Of a stretch of 64,000 bases of DNA, positions 35,301-42,375 are shown in pieces. The position numbers were made by a program, and so were the translations under genes. This DNA is from Acidobacteriota bacterium (lineage in GTDB: Bacteria > Acidobacteriota > Thermoanaerobaculia > Gp7-AA8). Where the stretch lies: assembly GCA_021325515.1 (NCBI GenBank), contig JAJPHC010000031.1, positions 38,725 to 102,724 of the forward strand, written 5' to 3'. The first letter of the stretch is position 1, and each line of letters opens with the position of its first letter. The notes beneath the pieces were generated by a model that had not been told where the DNA came from, made no database searches, and saw only the letters and a program-made list of their open reading frames with translations.

Positions 35301-35516
35301 TTCGCCGCTGCGCAACGCGTTGACGATCGTGTTCGCCTGCGAGCGCGCGACGATGTCGGCCTGCGCGACGGCTTCCGATTCGAGACGCGGCCGGAGGACC
35401 GTGACCCAATACACCGCCATCAGCGCCGCGACGGCGACCGCGAGCAGAAGGAAGACTGCCGTGACGAGCAGTGCCGGACGGCCGGTCTCCGCGCGATTCG
35501 CGTTGCTCCCGTTCAT
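32322..35516 (-). CDS. Hybrid sensor histidine kinase with two receiver domains and Hpt
   Basis: 1064 residues, BarA/EvgS-like order: transmembrane helices about 17-40 and 170-195 enclosing a periplasmic sensor, PAS about 220-320, HisKA with SHEIRTPLNAILGM near residue 345, HATPase_c (NLLNNALKFT, RDTGIGIAPEH, FGGMGLGLAIS), first REC about 580-700 (LVADDNASART, LDWKMPGLDG, HKPV), second REC about 720-842 (LLVEDNEINREV, MDVQMPELDG, AKPI), and an Hpt domain with VLHTVKGSSATLGA near residue 920. A complete phosphorelay on one chain. Start and stop both overlap neighbours by ATGA: YfiR-like upstream, REC-GGDEF downstream. Confidence 0.94.
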   Translation of the reverse strand: MNGSNANRAETGRPALLVTAVFLLLAVAVAALMAVYWVTVLRPRLESEAVAQADIVARSQANTIVNALRSGEGSDRVRNVVTALDELLLLRDTQTRSPFFRSVDLKIDYDVVRAERGSLDLRRGAHDEGGFRSEVALYDPSTFELMGVATFRVSDRFFVQLSRDVSKELVIVALSVVLLMFLVWGVLVLMLAKLQRQRLERDLAVRELVDQERKYQRLVSSLSTYFVYARNPRGEITYISDAATRLFGMPIGDVISRVQAKLAPPPREGEAERNYAIEVLDAEGRPRHIELSEVRILDANRAIEGFDGIARDMTPQKLVEEELRQAKDHAESADRAKSQFLANMSHEIRTPLNAILGMTALADKQDPSPKIREYLGKIGSSARLLAELIEDILDLSRIETGRIEISRVDFDLDELLAELSDVVGVRAGQKSLEILFNTLADVPRRLRGDPVRLKQVLLNLLNNALKFTTSGEIVVEIAPVELRRDRAEIRFSVRDTGIGIAPEHQQTLFEPFTQVDATMARRFGGMGLGLAISRRLVRMMGGDLQVESAVGLGSTFTFTAQFDLPRGATGTRRLADEFRDLPVLVADDNASARTVLTNMLRSLSCQVTAVDRGDAAVAEAVRAAREGTPYRLAVLDWKMPGLDGAAAAARLSDELSHPLPVILVTAYEREYASERPPTSGIDAVLHKPVSPSMLHDAVLNVLQPAPRRPRTQETPAPVRFTGNKRVLLVEDNEINREVARELLTYAGLNVTEAHNGYQAMEKLSSETFDAVLMDVQMPELDGIETVKAIRAARGRFGNLPVIAMTAHAMLGDRERFLEAGMSDYIAKPIEEKELITVLTKWIGATEPITAKQRIERPAADAGSDDVLPGLLISDGVRRTNGNMQLYKRLLAEFRREMDEVVPHLHALVDGNVTSEAQDVLHTVKGSSATLGARRVAEIAAALESRLRKGEAIALNEFEAAVGEVRESIDMFLAKGSDAPSSTDTVNEPRPPQQILLPIAKQLDEQLRQNNLAAMTSFEELKSAAGSRFREPMQQLEQSLDRLDFDAARVHLEAIQSQLGPEDRG

Positions 35517-36073
35517 TGATACACCTTCGTCACTTTGAAGAAGAGCGGTTTCAGCGTGATGCTCGACGCATCGAGCGTCGCGCGATTCACGTAGGGCCGG
35601 ACCTGCGCTTCGACCGAGAGCCCGCCGAGGACGCCGCGCTCCACGTGGCCTTCGAATGGCGAGTAGACGATCACGTGATGGTCGATGCCGTACTTGATGA
35701 TCGACTTGAGATTGTTCTGCGCGGGAGGCTGCGCGAGAAAGATTCCGGCGGGGACGCGCGATGTGTAATTGGCGAGCGTCGCATCCGAAGAGAGCTCGAC
35801 AAGGATCGGCGAACCGTGAATGGTCGCCCCGTCCTTCGTCTTCCCCGCAAACGATTCCGCCAGATCGGCCGCTCGCCGGCGGTCATCGGTGTAGAGAAAA
35901 ACGACGAGGATCTGATCCTTCTCGACCTTCTTGCGGTCGAGGTCGAGATCCGCGCTGAGAAAGGCGCGGAAGTAGCGCGCACCGGTTTGCGCACGCACAT
36001 CGGCGAGATCGTCGGCGCCCAGCGGCGCTACGGCGATCGCCACCACCGTCGCAAGTGCGAGTAGGCGTCTCAT
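35513..36073 (-). CDS. YfiR-like (DUF4154-type) periplasmic protein
   Basis: 186 residues with a signal peptide (MRRLLALATVVAIAVAPLGA). The mature part, with IHGSPILVELSSDATLANY and DHHVIVYSPFEGHVERGVLGGL, resembles the YfiR/DUF4154 family of small periplasmic proteins. In Pseudomonas, YfiR is the periplasmic inhibitor of the diguanylate cyclase YfiN. Here it is the first gene of the operon and its stop overlaps the start of the hybrid kinase, so a role in controlling the kinase sensor domain is likely by inference. The family match is moderate: it lacks an obvious conserved Cys pair, and I judged it by overall pattern and context. Confidence 0.62.
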   Translation of the reverse strand: MRRLLALATVVAIAVAPLGADDLADVRAQTGARYFRAFLSADLDLDRKKVEKDQILVVFLYTDDRRRAADLAESFAGKTKDGATIHGSPILVELSSDATLANYTSRVPAGIFLAQPPAQNNLKSIIKYGIDHHVIVYSPFEGHVERGVLGGLSVEAQVRPYVNRATLDASSITLKPLFFKVTKVYQ

Positions 36074-36111
36074 GGGAACCGGGACCGGTAGGAGAAATTG
36101 TACAGGGTGTA

Positions 36112-36132
36112 GGACAAGCTCTCAGCTTGTCC
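36112..36132. repeat. Perfect 9-bp hairpin in a divergent gap
   Basis: GGACAAGCT-ctc-AGCTTGTCC, between the divergent YfiR-like and BFD-like genes, followed by GC-rich inverted segments (TGCCGG ... CCGGCA). It is similar in design to the GCGGACG hairpins at 46201 and 60634-61125. It could be a repeat element or an operator. Confidence 0.6.
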
Positions 36133-36193
36133 GCCATCTGCCGGCGATCCGGCGGGAAGGCCGGCATCCCGTCCTGTGTTAGCCTCGAACGAA

Positions 36194-36475
36194 ATGGATG
36201 AGGGTTCCGAGTCTCTGCATCCGGCAATTCGTGGACTGAAAACGGTTTGCCGCTGCAACAACATCAAGTACAAGACGATCGAGAAAGCGATCCGCGAAGG
36301 GGCGTGTACGCTTGCTCAGATCGCTACCCGCACGACCGCGACGACGGGTCATTGCGGTGGAAGCTGCACGCCTGACATCCTGCAGATGATTGCCGAGCAC
36401 GCGCCGGCCTATGCGCAGCAGACGCCGAAACCGGCGAGCACGCCGCCCGCGAATGCCTGGTGGGTGAAGAAATGA
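36194..36475 (+). CDS. BFD-like [2Fe-2S]-binding protein
   Basis: 93 residues. Cys19-x-Cys21 (VCRCNNIKY) and Cys54-x-x-x-Cys58 (GHCGGSC) with a helical pattern between them match the BFD-like [2Fe-2S] domain (bacterioferritin-associated ferredoxin, also found in nitrite reductase and redox enzymes). An Ala/Pro-rich tail follows. The start ATG at 36194 is preferred to a GTG at 36176. The stop overlaps the start of the selenoprotein gene (ATGA), so the two are translationally coupled; an electron-carrier role for the selenoprotein is an inference. Confidence 0.82.
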   Translation: MDEGSESLHPAIRGLKTVCRCNNIKYKTIEKAIREGACTLAQIATRTTATTGHCGGSCTPDILQMIAEHAPAYAQQTPKPASTPPANAWWVKK

Positions 36476-36813
36476 AATACGAATTCTGGCAGAAGCCGAG
36501 CTGAACGAGCTGCCGCAAGGCGGTCGCCTTGCTCGAATCCCGCGGCATCGAAGTGGTGAAGCACGATCTGGCGAAAGAGCGCCCGAGCCGTGAGCTGCTC
36601 GAGAAGCTCATCGATGAGAAGCGGCTCGAAGAGTTCGTGAACACGCGCAGCCCCGCGTACAAAGAGCGCGGCCTCGACGTGACCCGCATGACGAAGAAGC
36701 AGGCGATCGATCTGATGATGGAAGAGCCGAATCTGATTCGCCGCCCGCTGCTCGTCGGCGGAAAGAAAGCGATCTTCGGATTCGACGCCGCGAAGTACGA
36801 GGAACTGCCGTAG
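36472..36813 (+). CDS. ArsC-like selenoprotein (UGA = selenocysteine)
   Basis: 113 residues when the UGA at 36502-36504 is read as selenocysteine (residue 11). The start MKYEFWQKPS leads into U-T-S-C-R-K, a UxxC redox pair at the place where ArsC/Spx-family proteins have their catalytic Cys after the first strand. The rest fits the family: a helix AVALLESRGIEVV, DLAKERPSRELLEKLI, then NTRSPAYKERGL and RRPLLVGGKKAIFGFD (the RP-x-(L/I)-x-x-G loop). Conventional calling would begin after the UGA and lose the active site. Support: selC in the window, an intact C-terminal reading frame, and a stem-loop right after the UGA. True arsenate reduction is not shown; a thiol oxidoreductase role is equally possible. 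Confidence 0.9.
36506..36535 (+). promoter_or_regulatory. Bacterial SECIS element of the ArsC-like selenoprotein
   Basis: Hairpin starting two bases after the UGA: outer stem CGAGC/GCTCG, an internal bulge, inner stem AAGGC/GCCTT and the apical loop GGTC (36522-36525). A GGUC loop at this distance is the feature SelB recognises in the E. coli fdhF SECIS. Confidence 0.85.
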
Positions 36814-36815
36814 GA

Positions 36816-37085
36816 ATGATTCCGCCGATTGGAATGGCGATCGCCGCGATGACGATCATGCTCTGGATCATCTGGAGCGACATCATCCGCGCCCGCCGCC
36901 CCACGCCGATTCTCTACGCCGGACGTGTGGCCACGTTCCTGATCGTCAGCGGCATTCTCATCCTCAACCTCGTGCGCTATCCGAACTACTTCAGCGGCGG
37001 CGCGAAGTTCTTCGCCGTCGTCGCCAGCGCCATTGGCATCCTTGGAGCTTTCCACTTCGGACGTAAACTCGTCCTGAGACGCTGA
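36816..37085 (+). CDS. Small membrane protein, function unknown
   Basis: 89 residues with three predicted membrane helices (about 2-20, 35-52 and 62-80), basic ends (DIIRARRPT and FHFGRKLVLRR) and no catalytic motif. It starts two bases after the stop of the ArsC-like selenoprotein, on the same strand, and six bases before the metzincin gene. Translational linkage to the selenoprotein is likely; its function is not recognisable. Confidence 0.65.
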   Translation: MIPPIGMAIAAMTIMLWIIWSDIIRARRPTPILYAGRVATFLIVSGILILNLVRYPNYFSGGAKFFAVVASAIGILGAFHFGRKLVLRR

Positions 37086-37090
37086 CGAAC

Positions 37091-39559
37091 ATGAGACAGC
37101 AGGCAGCCGGCAGGAGACAGCAGGCGGTGAAAGGCAGAGTCCTTGTCCTCCTCCTGTCCGTTGCCTGTTGCCTGCTGCCGGATCGCGCCCGCGCCGCGAC
37201 GTTCATCATCGCGCCGGACGCCACGATGGTGCGCGTCGCGAAGGGCATCGTCGTCGCCACCGCGCTCGAATCGCACACGCGCTGGGCTCCGGGCGGATGG
37301 ATCGAAACCGTCACGACGATGCAGTCCGAGGAAGTGATCAAGGGACGCATCGGCGAGACGTTCGAGGTGGTGGAGCTCGGCGGCAGCATCGATGGCTGGA
37401 CGTACCTCGTCCCCGGCGCGCCGCACTATCGCAGCGGCGAGCGCGTGCTTCTCATGCTGGAGACGAACGATCGCGGCGAGTGGGCGGCGGAGAATATGGC
37501 CGTCGGGAAGTTCTCATTCGTCACCGACGCCGGAGGCCAGGAGTTGTTGCTGCGCGATTCCGGCGAGCTCTATGGCTGGGATTCGAATGGCGCGCCGCAT
37601 GTGGAGAAGGCGCGCGCTGCACAACCGTTTCTCCGCTACGTTCGCGACATCGCGCGCGGCGTGGCATCGGCCGAAGACTATTTCGTGCCGCAGATCATGC
37701 CGCGGCGTCCGGCCATCGCCTCCGATGCCACGCCGTCGATCAACAGCTATCTGCTGCAGTCGGCGGGCGTCGCGCAAGGGCCGCGCTGGGCGGCATTCCC
37801 CGTCACGTTTCTCAGTCACGGCACGCAGCCCGGTGCGTTGAACGGTGGGCTGACCGCGCTGCAGCGCGGACTCAGCGCCTGGACGAACGACGCCGGCTCG
37901 AACATCGTCTATCAGTACGGCGGCACGACGACGATCGCACAGACCGGCTTCAAGTCGGGCCGCAACGACGGCGTCAACACCGTGCAGTTCAACGATCCGG
38001 CGAACGAGATCAACGGCAGCTACACGGGCGCGAATGGATCGACGCTCGCGATCGGCGGCGCGTGGTATGGATCGGCGACGCACACCTTCAACGGCGAAAC
38101 GTTCTTCACGATCGCCGAGGCGGATCTCGTTGTGCAGGATGGGATCACCGGGCCGGGCATCAGCGGCAATGGATTCGATCACGTCCTCGCGCACGAGCTC
38201 GGCCACACCCTCGGCTTCCGGCATTCCGACAAAGTGCCGACCGATGATGCGAGTTGCGCAGCGCCGCTCAGTTGTTCGAGCAGTGCACTGATGACGTCGT
38301 TCGTCTTCTTCGATTCGGATGCGACCGGAGCCGCGCTGCAGGCGTGGGATCGCGAAGCCGCAGCCGCGGTTTATGGCTCGGGTGGTGGTGGAGGCGGCGG
38401 TGGTGGTGGCGGCGGCGGCGGTGGAGGCGGAGGTGGTGGTGGAGGTGGCGGTGGTGGTGGGTCCTGCACGCCGCCCTCGATCGTGACGCAGCCGCAGTCG
38501 GGCAGCATCAACAAAGGGCAGAGCATTACGCTGTCGGTGTCGATCAGCAGTTCCGTCGCGGCATCGTTCCAGTGGTATATCGGTGCGACCGGCAATACGT
38601 CCACACCTGTCGGAGGACAGACGAGCGCAGCGATCTCCGTCTCTCCCGACAACACGACGTCGTACTGGGTGCGCGTGTCGAACGGCTGCGATCCACCGGC
38701 GGACAGCGTGACTGCGACAGTGACGGTGAATGGCTGTCCGGGCGTCGTCATCAATTCGATCTCGTCGTCGACGACGATCGTGCAGGGGAAGTCGGTTTCG
38801 CTCAGCGTCAGCGCGAGCGGCGGCAGCGGAGTGAACGTGCAGTGGTACAGCGGCTCGCCGGGCGACATCAGCCGTCCGCTGCCGGCGGGTGCGACGGTCT
38901 CCGTGCAGCCGTCCTCGACGGCGAGCTACTGGGTGCGCGTCTCGAATTCGTGCGGCGCGGTGGTCGACAGTGCGGCGGTGGTCGTGACGGTCACGCCATG
39001 TACGGCGCCCTCGGTCGACATCCAGCCGCATGGCGGCAACGTGCTGGCCAACAGCACGGCGATCGTCGTGGCGCAGGCGAGCGGAACCGCGCCGCTGCGT
39101 TATCAGTGGTACGCGGGACATGCCGGAGACACGTCGAGGAGTGTGGGGAGTGATTCCTCGACGCTTTCGGTAGCGAATCTCGCGCAGACGACGTCGTACT
39201 GGCTGCGTGTGACGAACGAGTGCGGCGCCGTCGATTCGCTCGAGGCGACGGTGACGGTCGATGCAGTCTGCGCGGCGCCGTCGATCGTCGTGCCGCCGAG
39301 GAGCGTCGAGACCACGACCGGCTCCACGGCACGGCTGAGCGTCGTGGCGAGCGGGGACAACCTCACGTACCGCTGGTATCAGGGGGACGTGTTCGACTTC
39401 ACGCATCCGATCGGCGCGAGCTCGCCGGAAGTGATCACCCCCGTCATCACCGAGTCGCAGCGGTTCTGGCTGCGGATCGACGGAGCCTGCGGCTCCGCCA
39501 GCAGTGCGGCGGTGACGGTCACGCCGGTGGCAGCACGCCGCCGGACCTCCCGGCACTGA
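37091..39559 (+). CDS. Secreted metzincin-type protease with poly-Gly linker and Ig-like repeats
   Basis: 822 residues. A signal peptide is followed by a pro/catalytic part with the metzincin zinc motif HELGHTLGFRHSD near residue 366 and a Met-containing turn further on (SSALM). A run of about 30 Gly (about residues 430-462) separates it from four Ig-like domains of about 85 residues with SYWVRVSN and QWY-x-G cores. The first 13 codons are translated repeat DNA; a GTG at 37127 giving VKGRVLVLLLSVACCLLPDRARA is an alternative start and leaves a clean signal peptide. The second copy of this gene lies just downstream. It probably cuts extracellular proteins, with the Ig domains binding to a surface; substrate unknown. 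Confidence 0.85.
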   Translation: MRQQAAGRRQQAVKGRVLVLLLSVACCLLPDRARAATFIIAPDATMVRVAKGIVVATALESHTRWAPGGWIETVTTMQSEEVIKGRIGETFEVVELGGSIDGWTYLVPGAPHYRSGERVLLMLETNDRGEWAAENMAVGKFSFVTDAGGQELLLRDSGELYGWDSNGAPHVEKARAAQPFLRYVRDIARGVASAEDYFVPQIMPRRPAIASDATPSINSYLLQSAGVAQGPRWAAFPVTFLSHGTQPGALNGGLTALQRGLSAWTNDAGSNIVYQYGGTTTIAQTGFKSGRNDGVNTVQFNDPANEINGSYTGANGSTLAIGGAWYGSATHTFNGETFFTIAEADLVVQDGITGPGISGNGFDHVLAHELGHTLGFRHSDKVPTDDASCAAPLSCSSSALMTSFVFFDSDATGAALQAWDREAAAAVYGSGGGGGGGGGGGGGGGGGGGGGGGGGGGSCTPPSIVTQPQSGSINKGQSITLSVSISSSVAASFQWYIGATGNTSTPVGGQTSAAISVSPDNTTSYWVRVSNGCDPPADSVTATVTVNGCPGVVINSISSSTTIVQGKSVSLSVSASGGSGVNVQWYSGSPGDISRPLPAGATVSVQPSSTASYWVRVSNSCGAVVDSAAVVVTVTPCTAPSVDIQPHGGNVLANSTAIVVAQASGTAPLRYQWYAGHAGDTSRSVGSDSSTLSVANLAQTTSYWLRVTNECGAVDSLEATVTVDAVCAAPSIVVPPRSVETTTGSTARLSVVASGDNLTYRWYQGDVFDFTHPIGASSPEVITPVITESQRFWLRIDGACGSASSAAVTVTPVAARRRTSRH
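37096..37186. repeat. Inverted short-word repeat overlapping a signal-peptide coding region
   Basis: Left part repeats GCAGGC/GACAGCAGG words, right part carries the complement (TGCCTGTTGCCTGCTGCC). It is the same design as other intergenic elements here but runs into the 5' end of the metzincin gene. Confidence 0.5.
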
Positions 39560-39633
39560 TTTTGTGATCCCGATTACGGCTTTTCGCTATCGAAGGGCCG
39601 ATATTGGTCGCAAGCAAGTTTGGAGGTCCGTCG

Positions 39634-42315
39634 ATGATCATGTTCGTAAGGCGAATCTTGTTCGCATTCGTCCTGCTTTGCGTCACGCCGCTATTTGCGA
39701 CGACCTATGTCGTGAGGAGCGACCGAGATCTCGTCCATCTCGCTGACGCGATCATCGTTGGGTCTCCCTCGTATTCGTATACGCAGATCTCGGCCTTGGG
39801 CGGAGTGGAGACAGTGACCCGTTTCCGCATCGAGGAGGTCATCAAGGGTTCTGTTGGTCTCGACGTGATCGACGTTCATGAACCGGGAGGCGCCTTCGAG
39901 AATCGTGTGACGGCAATCGAAGGTGTTCCTCGATTTTCGAATCAGGAACGCGACATCCTTCTTTTAAGCCGCACGCCACAGGGTACGTGGGCGATTACTG
40001 ACCTTGCTCTCGGCCGGTTCCTCCTGACTGAGGGTCGAGGAAAGCAGCTCGCGGTCAGGCCTGAAGGCGATGTCGATGGGTGGAATCCTGATGGATCCAA
40101 CTATTCGAATCCGGCGCGAGATGCTGAGCAGTTCCTCCGCTTTTTGCGCGCTGAAGCGCGCGGAGTGGTGTCTGATACCAGCTATTTCGCCGCCGGGGTT
40201 GCTGCTCCATCGGTTGGATCCGACTCGTTGCGCGTGGTGTCGAATGCCTTCTCCGCGAACTCGTACATGCTGGACTGCTCGGGTACCGGTATCGGGTGCC
40301 GGTGGAATTCGTTCCCGTCGACTGTGAACTGGTACATGGAAAATACCGAGGCCGGCGCGCCCGGAACTCCCCCGGGAAGTACGGCTGTCAGTTCCTCAAT
40401 CAGTAAGTGGGTTGGGGATTCAGGATCGCAGGTGACCTATTCCTTTGCAGGACTGGAGAGCCCTGCAACGCACACCGGAGGTTTGAACTCGCCGGATGGG
40501 AGAAACACGGTCATCTTCGATCGGAACCTTACCGGCTTTGGCGCCCCGGCGTTTTCCTGTGGATCAGGCGGAACTCTCGGAATCGGCGGTGTCAGTAATG
40601 CGTCCGGGTCGCACACGTTCAACAGTGAGTCATTCGCGACAACGTCGGAAGGCGATGTCGAGATGAATCAAGGCCTGGCAAACTGCACGAGCGTCCTCAG
40701 TAGCGGCGACTTCATCACGGCAATCACACATGAGCTGGGGCACACACTCGGATTCCGTCACTCGGACAAGACGAGGCCGTCGTCATCGACATCATCGTGC
40801 AGCGGGGATCCGACGCTGGACTGCTCGAGCACCGCGGTCATGAAGGCTCAGCTTCTTACCGGCCTCAGTGGCGCACTCCAGACGTGGGATCGCAGCGCGG
40901 TACGGACGGTCTATCTCGATCCCAACGCTCAAACGTGCACGGCCCCGTCCATTGGCACCCAGCCTTCCGGCACGACCATCACCTCAGGCAATTCCACGAC
41001 GCTGAGTGTCGGCGCGAACGGCACCGCACCTTTCACGTATCAGTGGTACATCGGCAATCCTCCTTCGACGGCGACGCCGGCCTCGAATGGAACCGGTGCG
41101 TCGATTCAGGTCTCACCGACGAGCACGACGACGTATTGGGTTCAGGTCACGAATGCGTGTGGTTCCGCGAACAGCAACGCGGCGACGGTGACGGTGACCG
41201 GTGGTTGTCCAACCATCACTGTCGGGAATCCCACCTCCCAGGATCTCGGCAATGGCAGCTTCCAGCTCTCGGTCACAGCGAGCGGCGGCAGCGGTCTGAC
41301 GTTCACCTGGTTCGAAGGTGGCAGCGTCGGGTCGGGCTCGCCGGTGGGCACAGGCAATCCGTTCACGATCAACAATGTGACAACCTCGCGCACGTTCTGG
41401 GTGCAGGTGAGCAACAGTTGCGCGAACACGGCGAACAGCCCGAGGACGATTACGATCGGCAGCGGCGGGACGTGTGTCGCGCCGGCAATCGTCGTCGATC
41501 CTCAGGATCAGTCCGTCGTGACCGGCGGAACGGTGCAGTTGTCGTTTGATATCAATCTCGCGACGAATCCCGTCACCTTCACCTGGTTCCGCGGCACGTC
41601 GCCGGATGAATCGAATCCCGTCGGCACCGGAAAGACGATTACCTCGCCGGTGATCACGGCGACCACGAACTTCTGGGCGAAAGCGCAGAATAGCTGCGGC
41701 ATCGCGCGCACGAGAACCGTGACGGTCACGGCGACGGCGAGCTGCACTGCGCCTTCGATCACCACCGTTTCGGCGACGCCTGCCTCTCTAACGCCCGGCA
41801 GCAGCACGACGCTGACCGTGATCGCGGCCGGAACATCGCTCTCGTACCAGTGGTTCAAAGGTAACTCCGGCGACACGTCCAATCTCATTCCGGGCGCGAC
41901 GAATTCCTCTTTCACCGACACCCCCTCGGCAACGACTTCCTACTGGGTGCGCGTGTCGAGCGGATGCGGTGCTGCTGCAGCGAATAGTCAGACCGTGACA
42001 GTGACGGTATCGTCGAACTGCGTCCCTCCGGCGATCTCGCCTCTGCCGTCCGCAATCGGGATCTATACCGGTACGAGTGCCACATTGACCGTGACCGCCA
42101 CCGCCGGCACTGCGCCGCTTCACTATCAGTGGTTCCAGGGAACAAAGGGGGACACGAGCAAGCCCGTCGGAACCGACTCCGCGTCGTTTACCACCGGCCC
42201 CCTTACATCAGATACGAACTACTTCGTCACGGTGCAGAACGCATGCGGCACGGTCAGCAGTGAAACTCTGACGATCAAGGTAGTGACGCCGCGCCGCCGG
42301 CCCAGTAAGAGGTGA
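39634..42315 (+). CDS. Secreted metzincin-type protease with Ig-like repeats (second copy)
   Basis: 893 residues. Signal peptide MIMFVRRILFAFVLLCVTPLF; start at 39634 chosen because GGAGG lies about 8 bases upstream. The N-terminal part resembles that of the preceding gene (VVRSDRDLVHLADAIIVGS, FRIEEVIKGSVGL). The zinc motif is HELGHTLGFRHSDKTRP near residue 365, with SSTAVM as the Met-turn candidate. No poly-Gly linker: the catalytic part passes into five Ig-like domains with SYWVRVS, TYWVQVTN and QWF-x-G cores. A paralogue of 37091-39559 made by gene duplication; both are secreted. Confidence 0.86.
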   Translation: MIMFVRRILFAFVLLCVTPLFATTYVVRSDRDLVHLADAIIVGSPSYSYTQISALGGVETVTRFRIEEVIKGSVGLDVIDVHEPGGAFENRVTAIEGVPRFSNQERDILLLSRTPQGTWAITDLALGRFLLTEGRGKQLAVRPEGDVDGWNPDGSNYSNPARDAEQFLRFLRAEARGVVSDTSYFAAGVAAPSVGSDSLRVVSNAFSANSYMLDCSGTGIGCRWNSFPSTVNWYMENTEAGAPGTPPGSTAVSSSISKWVGDSGSQVTYSFAGLESPATHTGGLNSPDGRNTVIFDRNLTGFGAPAFSCGSGGTLGIGGVSNASGSHTFNSESFATTSEGDVEMNQGLANCTSVLSSGDFITAITHELGHTLGFRHSDKTRPSSSTSSCSGDPTLDCSSTAVMKAQLLTGLSGALQTWDRSAVRTVYLDPNAQTCTAPSIGTQPSGTTITSGNSTTLSVGANGTAPFTYQWYIGNPPSTATPASNGTGASIQVSPTSTTTYWVQVTNACGSANSNAATVTVTGGCPTITVGNPTSQDLGNGSFQLSVTASGGSGLTFTWFEGGSVGSGSPVGTGNPFTINNVTTSRTFWVQVSNSCANTANSPRTITIGSGGTCVAPAIVVDPQDQSVVTGGTVQLSFDINLATNPVTFTWFRGTSPDESNPVGTGKTITSPVITATTNFWAKAQNSCGIARTRTVTVTATASCTAPSITTVSATPASLTPGSSTTLTVIAAGTSLSYQWFKGNSGDTSNLIPGATNSSFTDTPSATTSYWVRVSSGCGAAAANSQTVTVTVSSNCVPPAISPLPSAIGIYTGTSATLTVTATAGTAPLHYQWFQGTKGDTSKPVGTDSASFTTGPLTSDTNYFVTVQNACGTVSSETLTIKVVTPRRRPSKR

Positions 42316-42321
42316 ATTTTT

Positions 42322-42370
42322 GGGGCGCTCGGGGTGCTGGGTTACCCAGCGCCCCAGCACCCAGCACCCC
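42322..42370. terminator. Bidirectional hairpin between convergent genes
   Basis: Nested inverted repeats: GGGGCGCT (42322) with AGCGCCCC (42348), GCTGGG-tta-CCCAGC, and GGGGTGCTGGG (42331) with CCCAGCACCCC (42360). Located between the convergent metzincin and thioredoxin-like genes. Confidence 0.55.
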
Positions 42371-42375
42371 GTTAT

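Noticed and set aside
33255..35519. Long forward frame antisense to the hybrid kinase
   Set aside because: No recognisable domain; the reverse frame has every kinase, receiver and Hpt motif.
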